Translations under genes and position numbers: made by a program
In this document: positions 13,650 through 26,279 of the stretch, in pieces
Layout: each line of letters begins with the position of its first letter
Position numbering within the stretch: position 1 is the first letter of the stretch
NCBI GenBank assembly: GCA_958496175.1
Contig: OY292274.1
Span: 35,627,482 to 35,691,481 of the forward strand
DNA: 64,000 nt
Direction: 5' to 3'
From: Sisyra terminalis
Lineage: Eukaryota; Arthropoda; Insecta; Neuroptera; Sisyridae
Notes under the pieces: generated by a model
Database searches by the model: none
What the model saw: only the letters and a program-made list of their open reading frames with translations
Told to the model about the DNA's origin: nothing

Positions 13650-14225
13650 TATGCATTTCATTTTCAAAATGCAAAAAAATCATTGAATTTAAAAAGCCGT
13701 AAACAAGCTCCTATTGGCCCGACATTAAAATGACGTCACAATACGAAACTTCAAAATCCCATGGATGTTTTCTTATGTTAAATGTTACTTAAACATAAAG
13801 GAAAAGGTTGTTTAATTCGTTTAAACGTAATGCTAATGATTTGAACCATTTACAATCTACACCACCTCAATTCCTGAGGAATAAATTGATAGTAATTCGT
13901 ATGGTATAAAAATGTTTTTATCGTGAAAAATTATGAAAAATATTAAAAACTGTGCAAGTTTTAGCTGTTTCTATAGTAACCGCTCAATGGTCTGTTTATA
14001 TCTCGGTTTTAATACACGTACTGATGCGTACTATGACGTCACAGAAGACCCATAAGCACAGTTATTATTTTCAAACTTTCATTTACTGATTAAAATTTAA
14101 ACTTTTTTTGGCCAAAATATTACTTTTTCATAACTAAAAATTGTCTATAAAATCTCTTTTATTTCTTATTTATCGATTGAAAAGAAAAAAAAATATGTAG
14201 AATGTAGATGGTCTATTATAATACT
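13650..14225 (+). repeat. TGACGTCA-bearing dispersed repeat, copy A
   Basis: Roughly 500 bp align by eye with copies B (39955-40488) and C (43140-43625), all on the same strand. Shared landmarks are CCGACATTAAAATGACGTCA, AATCTACACCACCTC, ACACGTACTGATGCGTACT and the block after it. This copy keeps two perfect TGACGTCA palindromes, at 13731-13738 and 14034-14041. It has no reading frame and no clear terminal repeats, so the class is unknown. Confidence 0.7.
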
Positions 14226-14229
14226 TTAT

Positions 14230-16055
14230 CGTTTTTATAAAGAGACATGGGTAAGTTTATATTACATAAAAAGAAAAATTTTTTTTAGAACAACCAATTA
14301 TTATATTTTTTGATCATATATTTTTTTAATTATCCTACATAGATAATATTATCCAAATAATAATAAATTTAAAATATTTTTACAAGCACTGGTAAGTTTT
14401 TAGGAACTTAAAAAATGAATTAGAAAACTGCATTTTACAATTTTTAGATCTTTTCAATGCTTTCCTAAACTTTTGCTTTTGTAATGGTTACGTTTTTTTT
14501 TAATTATCAAAATGAATGAAATATGAAATCTACAATTAAATTTTCATTATTTTTATAATCCGGAAATAAAACTGCTTAAAAATACCTTAACAACTAAATT
14601 TTATTCCATTTTTAAAATATGACTTTGAAGAAATATTTTTACAGTACATACCCAATACGATTTCCTTTTCCTTATCAAAATATTTAAATAGTAATATCTC
14701 TGTTATTGGTAATATGTTAATTATAACATCCTTGAATTTTTTTTCCTGTTAAATTTCTCTAATTTTAACACATTTTCAAATGCCAAATAATAAGCTAGAT
14801 TGTAAAGTATATACGAGTATAATGATTTAAAAAAGAAAGCTCAATAATTTAACAGAAATCCTACACTTTTCAATTTTAATAAGTAATGGTTTGAAATTGA
14901 AGGAAAATTCGAAACCACACCTTGCACCTCTCTATTTGTTCGTTTATTGAAAAGTTATATAGATACTTTTTTTTTCAATTTGGAAAAATTGTAAGAATGA
15001 AGAATAATTGCGATTGAATAACTAATCACAAATTTACCTGCAGTATTTGTTTCATAATATCGTGGGCAGTAAAATGAAAACAAGATTATAACAATCACAA
15101 ATGGATACAAAACGTTTATGGTGCATTCATTCTCACAGGTGAAATCTCTTATAAGAACAGTTCACTAAATTATGGTTCTATTAAATTATTTAAAATCTAC
15201 TTGGCGATATAAATGTATGACAACCTTAAAAGGAAAGTATTGAGTCCTTATTGAGTAGCTTCTCGCTAAAGGCTAAAATTAACCTTTAACATACTTATAT
15301 GAAATTAATAAGACCCTCAGATATTTATTAACTTCATGCAAGTAATTATTAACAAAAAAAAAAAAAAAATATTGCCAAAACTTGTAACGTGACTCTATTC
15401 ACAATTTGGCAAGACTTTTTCAATTATTCTTTAATTCGTGTAACAGTTATTCACAAAATTGACTACTTAACAAGAAATTATTACTTGTTTTTATTTGTAG
15501 TGGGGTGAAGGTAATGATTCAATAAATAAACCAAGATATCAATCAATGACAAATCAATCACGACTTTTATGGTCATTTATCATTTCATAAAAAAAAATTT
15601 CTTTTAAACAAATCATTTCAAAGGGGAATTAGAGATTTCATTTTTATTTTTGAATGATTCATAAAGAAAAAGTTTATGTCAATTTGAACCATTTCATAGT
15701 ACGGCATCTAGCAATTTAATCTTTTCACTAGAAGTATGAAGTGAGTCACTAAAATTTTTACTTTTTTGTATATGAATAAGACTATTTACACACAACAAGT
15801 AGAAAAAGGAATGAAACGATGTGAAGATTATAGAAAATATTCAATTATTATCAAATTTTAGCTAACTGACTAAATATTATCCTTTGTTCAAAACTTAAGA
15901 AACTTTGAGAGCATTAAAGTTTTCTTCCTTGCGTTTCCTTAACGTTTCTCAAATGAATGAACTCTAGCCTTAATTCAATCGTTATCAAGTTAAAACAGGG
16001 TTGTATATAAGTTTATAGCTTTCCATTTATACTTTTTTTTTAAAATTCCACTATT
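14230..16055. other. AT-rich gene-free region
   Basis: Nothing identifiable: long A and T runs, including an A-tract at about 15354-15369, and no coding exon or RNA gene. Confidence 0.5.
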
Positions 16056-16059
16056 TCGT

Positions 16060-16255
16060 TTTAAAACCTAAGCTGCGAAAAAAAATCTTAGTTATTTTGA
16101 TTAACTTAGTAACTTTAAAGTATCTAAGATACTGTATCTTAGTTCCTTTATTTTTTCATAAAAAGTAACTAATATCTTAGATATTCTATAAAAAGAACTG
16201 TATCTTGTAACTTAAAATAGTATCTCAGAAACTTTTCGGTATCTAAGATACTTCT
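16060..16255. repeat. AGTATCTAAGATACT-rich self-complementary repeat, copy 2
   Basis: It contains several GTATCTAAGATAC and AGTAACT motifs like the 7.1 kb copy. The repeated palindromic units suggest a foldback element, though outer ends were not defined. Confidence 0.5.
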
Positions 16256-16795
16256 TTACAAAAAATTAATAAAAATAAAGTATACAATATAGAATAAAAT
16301 GGAGTACCTGACTATCTGGTTGTGTAGAAAATAATATTTCCTTTTAAATTTTTTTGTTTGGACCGCTTTAAACTGTTGTATTTGTTTTTACTCAAACTAG
16401 CTGTAGGCATGTTTTGCTAATTTCTAATATTTCCTATTTCGTTTAGAGTTTTATTTTATTTATTTTTAGGAAATCAATATTTACCTCTTATAGGTATTAA
16501 TCTACAATCGTTTTTAATGTGTTGTTTCCAGGAGCTTAGATATTCATATTTCCCTTTTTCTTAAAGTAATAAAGATAAGAAATGTATTATCGGATTACCT
16601 AACAACTATACCTTTTGCGTTACCAAACTTAAAAAAAACATAGTATATAAAGTTACTAAAAAAAAATATTTTAAAGAGTCTTAAGAGATAACTTAAGAAA
16701 AGTATTTCAGTTGCTTATTTTTAAGAGCAACTAGATACCCAAAGCAACTTCAGATACCTTTTACTAAAATAATAATATTTATCTAGTGTCTAAAT

Positions 16796-17666
16796 CACCG
16801 GTTCCCAGCCGGTGGGTCGCGACTCACTAAGAGATCACCTTAGCTTTTTTGGGGATCAATTTGCCTTTTTTAAAGTTGATGAATTTCAAAGGTGGCAAAT
16901 GAGTCGAATATTGGTGCCACTTGGCACTACGCAGTCTAGTGGTCAAAATTGTAATGTAAAAAAAATAAACATGCATAATTTAGAGATAATATTCAAACGT
17001 TTGAATTAAAGCTGCAAAACTAGCCCCGTAAAGTAAATCTTCGAAATTCGATCATGTTTGAACATTTATGCATTAAGGCAGAAGAATCGGTAACAGGAAA
17101 TAAAGAAAATTTAAGGAAGGAAATTAATAAACATTTTATACTTCTGAAATCTGAAATTCAACGGTATTTCCCAGAGTTCTTTGAGCAAAAAGCTACATTA
17201 GTTCGAAATCCATTTCGTGTATCTCTGAAGGTAACCAATATTCCGGATGAAGTTCAAATTGAATTTTTGAAGTAACAAAATGACTCTTCAGCACTTATCA
17301 TCTTTGCGGAAAAACGATTACCTCAATTTTGATGTGCAATTCGCATGTGTCATTTGCATTCAAAAGTTTTCATACTTTTTTTTCGTCTATTAGTACTATT
17401 TGTTTCTTTCTGCAGATTGGATGAAAGCCAAAAATAAGCTGAATGTACAAAAACTTAACCAAAAATTACGACACTTGTCATACCGATGCAAGCTTAATCA
17501 TCACAATAACCATTAATACATACTAAAATACTAAAATTTTAATGAGTTCTAAAATATATTTTGTCAAAGCTTTGATTATTTGTTTTATTGATCAAATCTA
17601 ACAAAAGTGCAAAGGAGGACGCTAACATTTTTAATATAACAAAAATATTATGGTTGGGAACCACTT
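16796..17666 (+). mobile_element. decayed hAT transposon (Charlie/ZBED-like), internally deleted
   Basis: The ends are CACCGGTTCCCAGCCGG and, inverted, AAGTGGTTCCCAACC, close to the CAGTGGTTCCCAACC ends of Charlie-type hAT elements. They are followed by the typical GTGGGTCGCGAC. Flanking 8-bp sequences GTCTAAAT (16788-16795) and ATCTAGAT (17667-17674) match at 6 of 8, consistent with an old target-site duplication. At 871 bp it is far shorter than an autonomous copy. It lies in AGATACTT-rich repeat material that resumes on the other side. Confidence 0.75.
17054..17516 (+). pseudogene. hAT transposase remnant
   Basis: The frame at 17054-17275 (73 codons) contains YFPEFFEQKATLVRNPF, characteristic of ZBED5/SCAND3-like hAT transposases. 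A TAA interrupts it before QNDSSA, which normally continues the protein. A second piece in another frame (17421-17516, MKAKNKLNVQKLNQKLR) matches the family's conserved C-terminal LNV block. Everything between is deleted or frameshifted, so it is inactive. Confidence 0.7.
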
Positions 17667-17679
17667 ATCTAGATACTTT

Positions 17680-19412
17680 TCAAAAGTATCTTTGACAACT
17701 CTGTTTACAACTATATCCTTAATCATTGCTTATTTTCATCAACATTTCATTTTACCAATTACATTATAAATAAAGAAGAATAAAACTTGAAGATTATTGT
17801 AAACATTGTTTAAAATAGTAAGAGCTTACAAAAATCAAAATTCAATTTTAACTTTCTCCGTAAAGAGATTTTATTGATCGTATATTAAATTAATGTCTTA
17901 ATTTTTAATTTATGTAACTACAATAAGAAATTTGAGTTAGTGGTTAATTTAAAAAATTGTCAGTTCAGCATTAAGGTAGCTAGAAATTTATTATTCTCAA
18001 TAGAAATTCTTGTGGTTTTTTTACATATAGAGACAGTAATGTGGTTTATCAATAAAAATTAATTTCTTATTTACGACAGTAGTCAACTCATGAATGCATA
18101 TACCCACGAAAAATAAAAATACAATCAAAGCTCTTTTTTTTAACTCAAAGCTTACCGCGTTATGGTTCAATTATTAAAGGTTTTAATAAACATTATCAAA
18201 AGATAATTTAATTTTACTTACAAAAAAATATATTTGGATAGCAAAGTCCTGGCGTATTAAGTAACAATCCGGAAGAACACTTTCAAAAACTGACACAAGT
18301 TAAAAGTGGGATCACTAAATACAAAAAAGCAAATAAAATAAAAGCACTTTACACTTAATTCAAAAATACACTAATTATTAATCGATAATAATTACGATAA
18401 GAATTATCGTGTTATATTTGTTAGCACGAGCCACAATCTACCATAAGAACACACCATCCAACACTGATAGAATGAAACAAATAAGACCCACAATTCTGCC
18501 CGTAGCACCTACATTGAACCAATACAAATAAAGAAAAATATTTATATACAGGTATACATATATAGATATATAAATACATGCTGACACAAAATTGTTATGA
18601 CTCAAGGTAGTACCACTCTTCTAATGACTTTAACCAGTACCATTTACTGTTTGGATCACATCACAGCCTCCACGAATGGACAAGATGATAACATTATGTA
18701 AATTTATGAATTGACAAATGCTCTTACGTTTAAATCTTTTGCTATCGCTTCATTTAATGAGCAGTTGATTCCAACGGATATCTTTTTGTTATTAAGCATG
18801 AATACTAAACAATATATAAATCAAAATACATTTTATCCTTAAAAATAACATTCATTGAAAATAGGAGAATCATTAATTCTTCGTTGTTTCTTTACATATT
18901 TAAAATCTTATATTACACACATTTTTTTTTCGTTAACGGTGCGATATTAATTTCATTATTCAGTTGAACAAATACGCGTTTATTTTAATAATACATGTTT
19001 ATTTTTTATTTAGCAAGAAATTCAATGAATAATTTAAAATTATAATGTAGGTAAATGATATTAAAATGTAAAACAAAATGAGTTTAATAAAAAAAGATTT
19101 AATACGTCAATCCAAATTAGTTTTTAATTATAATATTTACTAAAGTGAATGGATGAGTAAAATTCTCGTCATTAAATCAATTGCCCATGATAATTAACAA
19201 CGGTGGATTTACAATAAAATTAAAATATAAATCAAAAGTTATAGGTCAAAATTAAAGAGCCAATCATTTTTACTTTCAAATTATCAACGAAAAAGAAATT
19301 TATTTTATTCTTTTACTAAATTTTTGAACCATCTTGCTCTTGACAATAATTGCAATGTGTCTTACGTTCAACACTCGTTGGTTTGTTGTGTCCAATGATA
19401 CTATGGGAATAA
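17680..19412. other. AT-rich gene-free region
   Basis: No coding exon is supported. A block near 19325-19380 (AATAATTGCAATGTGTC) resembles one at about 13595, suggesting another dispersed repeat. Confidence 0.45.
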
Positions 19413-19424
19413 TAATGAACTAAC

Positions 19425-19630
19425 CAAGGGATTTAGGATTTTTTTCTGGGGGGGAGGGGGCACAATATCATCTTTCATTTGCAAGTGCGTGAAAGGGATG
19501 CAACGAAAAAAAAATTTAACAACTCTAATAATTTGATTTGCTTCTAAGTATATACTGTAATGGAATCTCCACAGTACACAAAAATACCGCGGCGGGGGGA
19601 CGTACCCCCTGGTCCTTAAATCCACCGTTG
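19425..19630. mobile_element. hAT-like MITE with GC-rich ends, 206 bp
   Basis: The left end CAAGGGATTTAGGA and inverted right end CAACGGTGGATTTAAGGA resemble hAT ends of the CAGNGGCGGATTTAGG type. Both continue into runs of G or C. Flanking octamers GAACTAAC (19417-19424) and CAACTAAC (19631-19638) match at 7 of 8, the expected 8-bp duplication. Overlapping open frames in this element are by-products of its GC-rich ends. Confidence 0.75.
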
Positions 19631-20015
19631 CAACTAACAACTAACTGCTTTTTGGATATTATAACTATTACACAAATAGAAATACCCTTCAGTGAGATAT
19701 CCATCATTTGTAGTCCCATAATTCGAAAACCTTCCTTATTCGAAGATAACCAGGGATTTTAAAAAAAAAAAACCTCTATTATATCACTAAAAACTAATTT
19801 TTTTTCATGAATTTTGACTTTTTTCAAATGAATTAGATTAGTATGTCAAGAATATGCATCCTTATGAGGGTATACAAACCTTTAGTTTGAAAAGTTCGGT
19901 ATAAAGAATGCGTTATTGTACGCATGCAAATTCTTTTTTTGGGATAAAATAGCGTTCACACATAAGCTTGTACAACGTACATACGTTTGTACAACACATA
20001 ATACATATGCATATA

Positions 20016-21061
20016 CTAGCTGCCACCCGCCCGCTTCGCTGGACGAATTATAAAATCTAGGTTTAAAACATGCTTAGAATATTTCTTTTGGTATATTATA
20101 TACATGTTCAAATGGTTTCATTGCAATTTTAAATAAATTTATGCTTAACTAGCTTCTATAGAGTATAAACTCAAAATATTTACATATTCTCCTTGGTCTT
20201 AAACTTGAAATAGCAAATAACCTACCTAATTTCATGGCTGGATTTGATACAGAATATAAAAAAATATTCAATAAAAGTATCTCATTATATAGCAGTTCTC
20301 AATTAATGTATCTCTAAGTATACGATATTCAAGCTTATTCCTTCAGGTGCTAACAACATCTCTGAAGCAGTTCCCCCTCAGTTAGATTCCTTGTGCTTTC
20401 AGTAATTGACCCTATACTTTAATACAACTTATAAGCGGTATAAGCGGTATCCGTGGTATAACTACAGATTCACCTTGAACTCAGTAAATTTAGTAGTACA
20501 AGGTAGTACAGTAACAGTACAGTTGTCAGTTAGTACAAGGCTTTTACACGTAACCTAGTTCCACTCCATATCTTTAATGGATACAGATTTCGCAGTAGAA
20601 ATATTGAAGTACCCACTTTCAGGATAAGTCAATGAAATAGAGAACCAGATTGATTAAGTATATTAAAGAACTCCACAGGGTAGTCCAGTATGTGCCAAAG
20701 TGCGCATATATTTGTAGTAGTATCCTGACTGTAAACGATATCAACAAAGTGTCATAAACAATGTTTTCTTTTATCGTGGCACTATTTTTTCCGCTATAAC
20801 TAATTAAAGCAAATTCAAATCCGTTAAATATTTTCTGTTTAACGGTACTTTGATTATTAAATTTTAAATCTTGACTGTTGATCAGGCCACACGTTATTCC
20901 ATACAAACTTTGTAATCGTTTTTCACCCTTTTAGGAAGAAATTTTTAAAAACCTTTTCTTATCGAATGCTTACATCAGGTAAGGAATTCATCCTATAAAT
21001 TTTACGTCTATACATTGATCCATCAGTCTGTCAGTCAGGACTTACGATTTTATATATATAG
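20016..21061 (+). repeat. CCCGCTTCGCTGG-headed dispersed element, copy 1, about 1.05 kb
   Basis: It begins CTAGCTGCCACCCGCCCGC and CTTCGCTGG. It has TTTTTCACCCTTTTAGGA near 20920 and ends with repeated GTCAGTC-like units and TTTTATATATATAG. This architecture is familiar from repeats spread through many arthropod genomes. The 95-codon minus-strand frame at 20619-20906 lies inside it and shows no recognised domain. Confidence 0.6.
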
Positions 21062-21069
21062 TTAGAAAG

Positions 21070-24015
21070 AAGATAAATAATATTGCAGTACTAGAAAAAT
21101 CTAGAAATAACACTAAAATTTCTTATATAAACCTATATTTATACGAATTACGTAGATTCTTCTATATTTCAAAAATGATTTTCAATTATAACTGTAGCAA
21201 ATAAAAAAAAATCATTTCAAAGGAAATGTTTTCTAGATGTCTTCGTTGTTGTTATAATTATCAAAATTTAATGAATCGTCTCGCAATTAACAAATTTGAT
21301 TATGTACTGTATTTTCAATTCATAACAAAATGCGTAATATAAAACATTTAACGCGACTTTACCGAATTCAGTATTATAATAGTTAAAATATTGCTTTTAA
21401 TTCTGTACTTTTGTAAGCTTTCGTAAACAGTCATCGTTCGTTACATTTGCAGCCGAAAAAAATGTCAGCCAATAGTAAAATAAATTATACTCTGAACTTA
21501 AACGATAACAGTTTCAATAATAGAGAAAATGGAAACGTGAATTAATATTGTACTAACAATGTTGAACATATTCTTCGATTAATTCTAGTTATTCCCATAA
21601 TATTTTACTATAAATTAGGGGACGAATGCTAGGTTTCTCTGAAATACGATATTTTTAAAGTTTAATTTTATGCTCCTCGTATGTTCGAACGTCCTGGATG
21701 TTAAACATGTACTGATTGAGTGCAATATGATTCGGTCTAGGAATGGAACTTTAGGAAAGGAAAATTTCTGACCATCAACATCCACCATTCAAGACATTCT
21801 ACAAATTCTAAAAAGAATGAAAATTGACTTATAACTGTTTAAGTTTTTCTTCAATTTTAATATGGTTATCTTTAGTTTATGTAATTTTTACCAAAAATTC
21901 ATCATCGTGTACTATTAACGTTTCATGTAAAATAAAATAATTATAATCAATTCAAAGATGCAAATTGGCTAAAGGCATAAGTTTAGAAAAATAAGAAAAA
22001 TAAAAAATAAGTCTAATGTCAAAATTCATTTAACACTGTAAAATTACTGACTTTATTGACCCATTGTTAATTTGTTGGTCATCAGAAGTTTGGTCAGATA
22101 GACGTTGGGTTTTAGATTCCGAAAAAAATATTTTAGGTCAGAATTTAAGACAGGTTGTTAATTTAATTGGAAACATATTTAGTACAATATACAGACATTT
22201 AGCAATAAAAGTGATCATTATGTTAATTAATTGATTATGAAAATTAAGGCATAATTTTTTAAAAGAAAAATTATATTTTGTATTTTGTCCAATTTCTTAT
22301 TTTTTTTTTTATAAATTCAAAAAAATTAAAAACTATTTTTGAATAAATGTATTATAAATTCGTTGCTGAAAAAATGCACGAAAAATTACTAGAAATTGAT
22401 AAGATATCAAAAAATGTAAATATTACAAATGGGCTACATAAATGTTTCTATGGGTAGGTTAATCATAAATATCTCGAACCGATGTCTTACTTTCCTGTTC
22501 TTATCAATCATTGATGTCTCCAACTTCTCATTTGAAAGATCTGTAACATTCTTAACTGTCATATTTCAATTCCTACAAATGTAAATCGTCATCCCTACTA
22601 TTTAAATCAAAAACAAATGAATAATCGTATAACAGTAAAGGAACAAGATACTTATACGCATATACTCGTATGTCCATTATTTTAATTATGGATTCATTTT
22701 TTATTTCACGTTAATTTCATTTTAATTTCAATCAACCCACCATTGAAACCATCCCACAAAGGCCTTCTAGAGGTTAAAGCGCCTCCTCATAACATGAAAT
22801 TATAAACTATGTAAAAACAGTAGGAATCCAATCTATATTTTAGGCTATTACATTTCCCTCCCTCTTGTTTTATACACAGTCCCACGGAAGAATTTCTCTG
22901 AACCAAAACACGTCGCTTGTAAGTGTTTGAAATGATTTTAAATCCTTTCGGTTATTACAAAAGTTACAAGGGGATAATCAAAAGAATTTTTAATGTCTTC
23001 AAATTTTTCTTTTATTACCATTAGGAACTAGAATGGTCTGTCTCTGAGATATGAGGAATGTTGTAATTATTATGTACCGCTTTGATTGAGTCATTCTTAA
23101 AAATCCTTTCTTTAAGACTTATAGTGAAAATAAAATACTCTATGAAGAGTTTCTTTAGATTCATTAGTTTTGACAATAAAATATTATATTATTATCTCCG
23201 TCTTTTTCTTAACATATAAGATTAGGAACAATTGTATTTCTTTAGTTTCTATGTTACGGCTTTTATCATTAAAATTTAAATTATTTTTTTAGTTCGAAAA
23301 AAAATTACTAATTGAAATAGTTATCACAAATTGGTAGCATACATAGGTAATACATGAAAAGAACTATTTTATCGCTTACATCATAAGTATTTTAGTGTAA
23401 AGAAGAATTAACAATTAAACATATGCAACTAAACTTTCTTGCTAAATATTGCTTTAACTGGCAGTGGACACGTTAACTACTTATTAATGCATACAACTTC
23501 ATCTACGTAACATACTTATACTCGTATGATAATATTTTTCACGTAAAGAACATTAGAAATTGATAATTAAAAAAATACTAACACCATTTCTTTGTTAAAA
23601 GTTTTCTCCATTTTTCGTTTGATAACTAAGCTCTTATTCACTATCAAGATTAAAAATTAGTTTGAACCATTTATCAATAATTTATTTCGTAAATCCATTT
23701 AAACATTTGAGTTTTATTACTGCCGCTGTCGTGGTTGTTAAGTTAATGAAAAAAAATTAAACAGATTTTTTTTCTCCTTATCTCTCTAATATAATAATGC
23801 AATAGAATTAACTACACTAGAACTGCAATAGAATTTTTAATTTCGGTAATTAAGTATACTTCAAATTTCATTATTTTTATTAAAAAAAAAAATCTGCAGA
23901 AATTAATTTGACACAAAATTTTACTTTTTTCAGCATTATTATTAATCATGGATTGTCACTTGAACATACCATTGAATAATATTTCGATCCTCAGTGACTC
24001 AATGTGACTTACAAA
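21070..24015. other. AT-rich gene-free region
   Basis: No coding exon, RNA gene or bounded repeat recognised. A TTGATAACTAAGCTC sequence near 23618 resembles the end of the element at 25314 and may be a solo fragment. Confidence 0.5.
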
Positions 24016-24021
24016 ATAATT

Positions 24022-24180
24022 CATCACTACAATTACGAAAAGATCCAGTACTCCTTGATGACCAGTGATAAGTTTGCTTGGCAATCCAAATACGTATCTG
24101 GGTAATACGTCATTAACATTTTTGTTTGAAATTTAGTTCCGTATCTATTTATGTTTATAGTGAATTTTTTAACTAGCAAA
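24022..24180 (+). repeat. dispersed repeat, copy 2 (partner at 2582-2760)
   Basis: It shares GTTTGCTTGGCAATC-like and ACGTATCTGG blocks with the copy at 2.6 kb, in the same order and strand. The copies are strongly diverged. Confidence 0.5.
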
Positions 24181-24279
24181 ATAAAAGGAGGTTCCTTTTT
24201 TTACTGGATAATCCGATTTTAATGATTTTTCTTTTATTTAATAAAGTTTATATAAGAGTAAGTCTCATTTAAATAAAAA

Positions 24280-24545
24280 AATTGAAATGATTTTCTAAGG
24301 GTGGAGAAAAAGGGACGAGTTATGACATGTAAACTAAATTTGGAATAAAATCTATTATCTGTGACGTAAAAGTAGGACGATTTTGAAAAAAAAATCGTTG
24401 AATAAAGTATATAAATTGAAAATGGCCTCATGAAAATTCAAACATTCTAACCGTATTCTATAGGCTGAAAAATAGAGGTTAATGGAAACTAAATCAAGAA
24501 TAAAATCCATTATTTTAACCGCGAAAATACGTCGGTTCAAACAAT
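24280..24545 (+). repeat. diverged tandem duplication, unit about 155 bp
   Basis: The block AAACTAAAT..GAATAAAATC.ATTAT..GACG-like occurs twice, near 24330 and 24486, in the same order and spacing. The flanking GAGAAAAAGGG / GAAAAATAGAGG parts also correspond. Two overlapping minus-strand open frames here simply follow the duplication. Confidence 0.5.
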
Positions 24546-25313
24546 TTTTGCCCTAAAATGTTAGGGCCTTTATGGACTTCACAAACGTAATATCAAATTA
24601 TGTTTATATTTGCCCGTTGTAGAAAAATCGCGGAAAATAGTTTGTACGGTCAACGCAATTTCGTAATTAGAAAAGTTCACTAACGGTCCACGAAAAAAAA
24701 TTTAAAACATGATTTTATCTTCTGTTTTAAATAATTTTCTAAGTGAACTTTTCCAAAATCTTTCCTGAATTTATAAGTTTCCTAGGAAATAGAAGAAAAA
24801 TTCACTTGAATATGCATATTTTTTTTTATAAATTTATTTAATCGAGAAAAATAACAAAACGCGATGTTAATATTTGAAGAAAATGACATACTAAATCTTA
24901 ACTTATTATTGAAAAAGCAGAGCTTTTTGAAAAACTTACACATTTGAAACGGCAGGCTTAGGAAAATTAATCAAAACTTATTAGTTGGAAAATTCAGAAA
25001 AATGAGTATCCAAAAACTTATATCAAGTAACACATCAAAATTTCAAGCTTACTAAAGTTTTATGAAAACGGGTATTCTTTAAGAAACTTTACTTCAGAGT
25101 TTTCAATTAATTATTAATTGAACTTATTAAAAAATATAGTAACACATAGATTGTAATACACACATATATACACAATCATTATATAAATAAATAGTAGCTT
25201 GTAAATCTCAGCCTCTAAAATTTAAAATGAAAAATTTTTAAGCACAAAAAAGAACTCACAACAAAAAAGAAATTAAATGCAAAAAATAAACGAATACAAA
25301 TAAAAATTTGATA

Positions 25314-25579
25314 ACCAAGCTCCCATTATTCTAATGAAACTCACTAATTTTGAGTTGGTGCCAAACTAAAAATCAACAATTGTTGAAATAATTAAATCAA
25401 ATGTTAAAAAAGAATGTTGTCCAAAAATCATACTGGGTCTTGCATCCTATCATACGGTATTGTAATCTGACCTTCAATTTTCATTTTTCCATGCCTTAAA
25501 GTTTAAATTATTAATTTGTAGGTTTAATAGTTTGGCACCGACTCAAAATTTAATAGTTTCATTGATTTGGGAGCTTGGT
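25314..25579. mobile_element. TA-flanked inverted-repeat element (Tc1/mariner-like MITE), 266 bp
   Basis: ACCAAGCTCCCA at the left is mirrored by TGGGAGCTTGGT-type sequence at the right. The inverted match continues for about 60 bp, including TTTTGAGTTGGTGCCAAACT against TTTTGAGTCGGTGCCAAACT. Both ends are bordered by TA (25312-25313 and 25580-25581), the duplication expected for Tc1/mariner-type insertion. There is no coding capacity. Confidence 0.7.
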
Positions 25580-26099
25580 TATTACAATTGAAAATAATTT
25601 AATTTAATTTGTTTTTCCGTTCCTTTTTGTAAATTATATTTTAAAAACATTTGACTACTATATATGGTTATTTATTGTTAATACAGTTTACACTATTCAG
25701 TCACCGAAAAAATCTATTTTGATTGGGGTTAATAATGTATACTCTAAGAATATTTAATTTAAACTGGATCTAAGATCGTAGTTTCAAATATGAAAAAATA
25801 CATTGTTTTGATAAAAAAGTGAAAGTTTTTAAATTAAAGGTTTTTAATTTGAGTAAAGGGTGAAGTACGTTTAGTTCCCAACATTTAGAAAGAATGAAAC
25901 GCGGTGTTTTTTCTACTGTTTTTCTACTGTTGAGACGATTTGTTAATTTATTTGACTAAAAAAAAATTTAATTTATTTTTATTACTTTTGAAAGCATTTA
26001 TCTCTAGCTCCACTTAAAATTTGAACAATATAATTTGATTAATAGTTAAATACATTTTGCATGTTTACAAATTTAATTTATAATAACATAATTTTAATT

Positions 26100-26275
26100 G
26101 AAATAATATTAAACGATATAAGTAGTTCTGTATCTTTTACTTGTATGGTGCATGTGGTATATGAACAAACTTGCTTGTACTTGCATATACTTTGTTTCCA
26201 ATCAAACAATGTACTTTTTGTTTTAGTATTTATTATAGAAAATTGTCGTTATAATTACGATGTTATAGTATAAAA
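26100..26275 (+). repeat. dispersed repeat, copy 1 (partner at 60885-61035)
   Basis: It shares AGTAGTTCTGTATCTTTTAC and GTTATAATTACGATGTTAT with the copy near 60.9 kb, in the same order and strand. Confidence 0.55.
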
Positions 26276-26279
26276 ATTC

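Noticed and set aside
16812..17009. 65-codon protein upstream of the hAT fragment
   Set aside because: It starts inside the hAT terminal region (GTGGGTCGCGAC) and shows no transposase or other motif.
19401..19762. Three overlapping open frames on both strands
   Set aside because: They are explained by the GC-rich ends of the 206-bp hAT-like element, which lack stop codons by composition.
20619..20906. 95-codon minus-strand protein gene
   Set aside because: It lies wholly inside a dispersed element whose relative is at 46.5 kb, with no domain or splice context.
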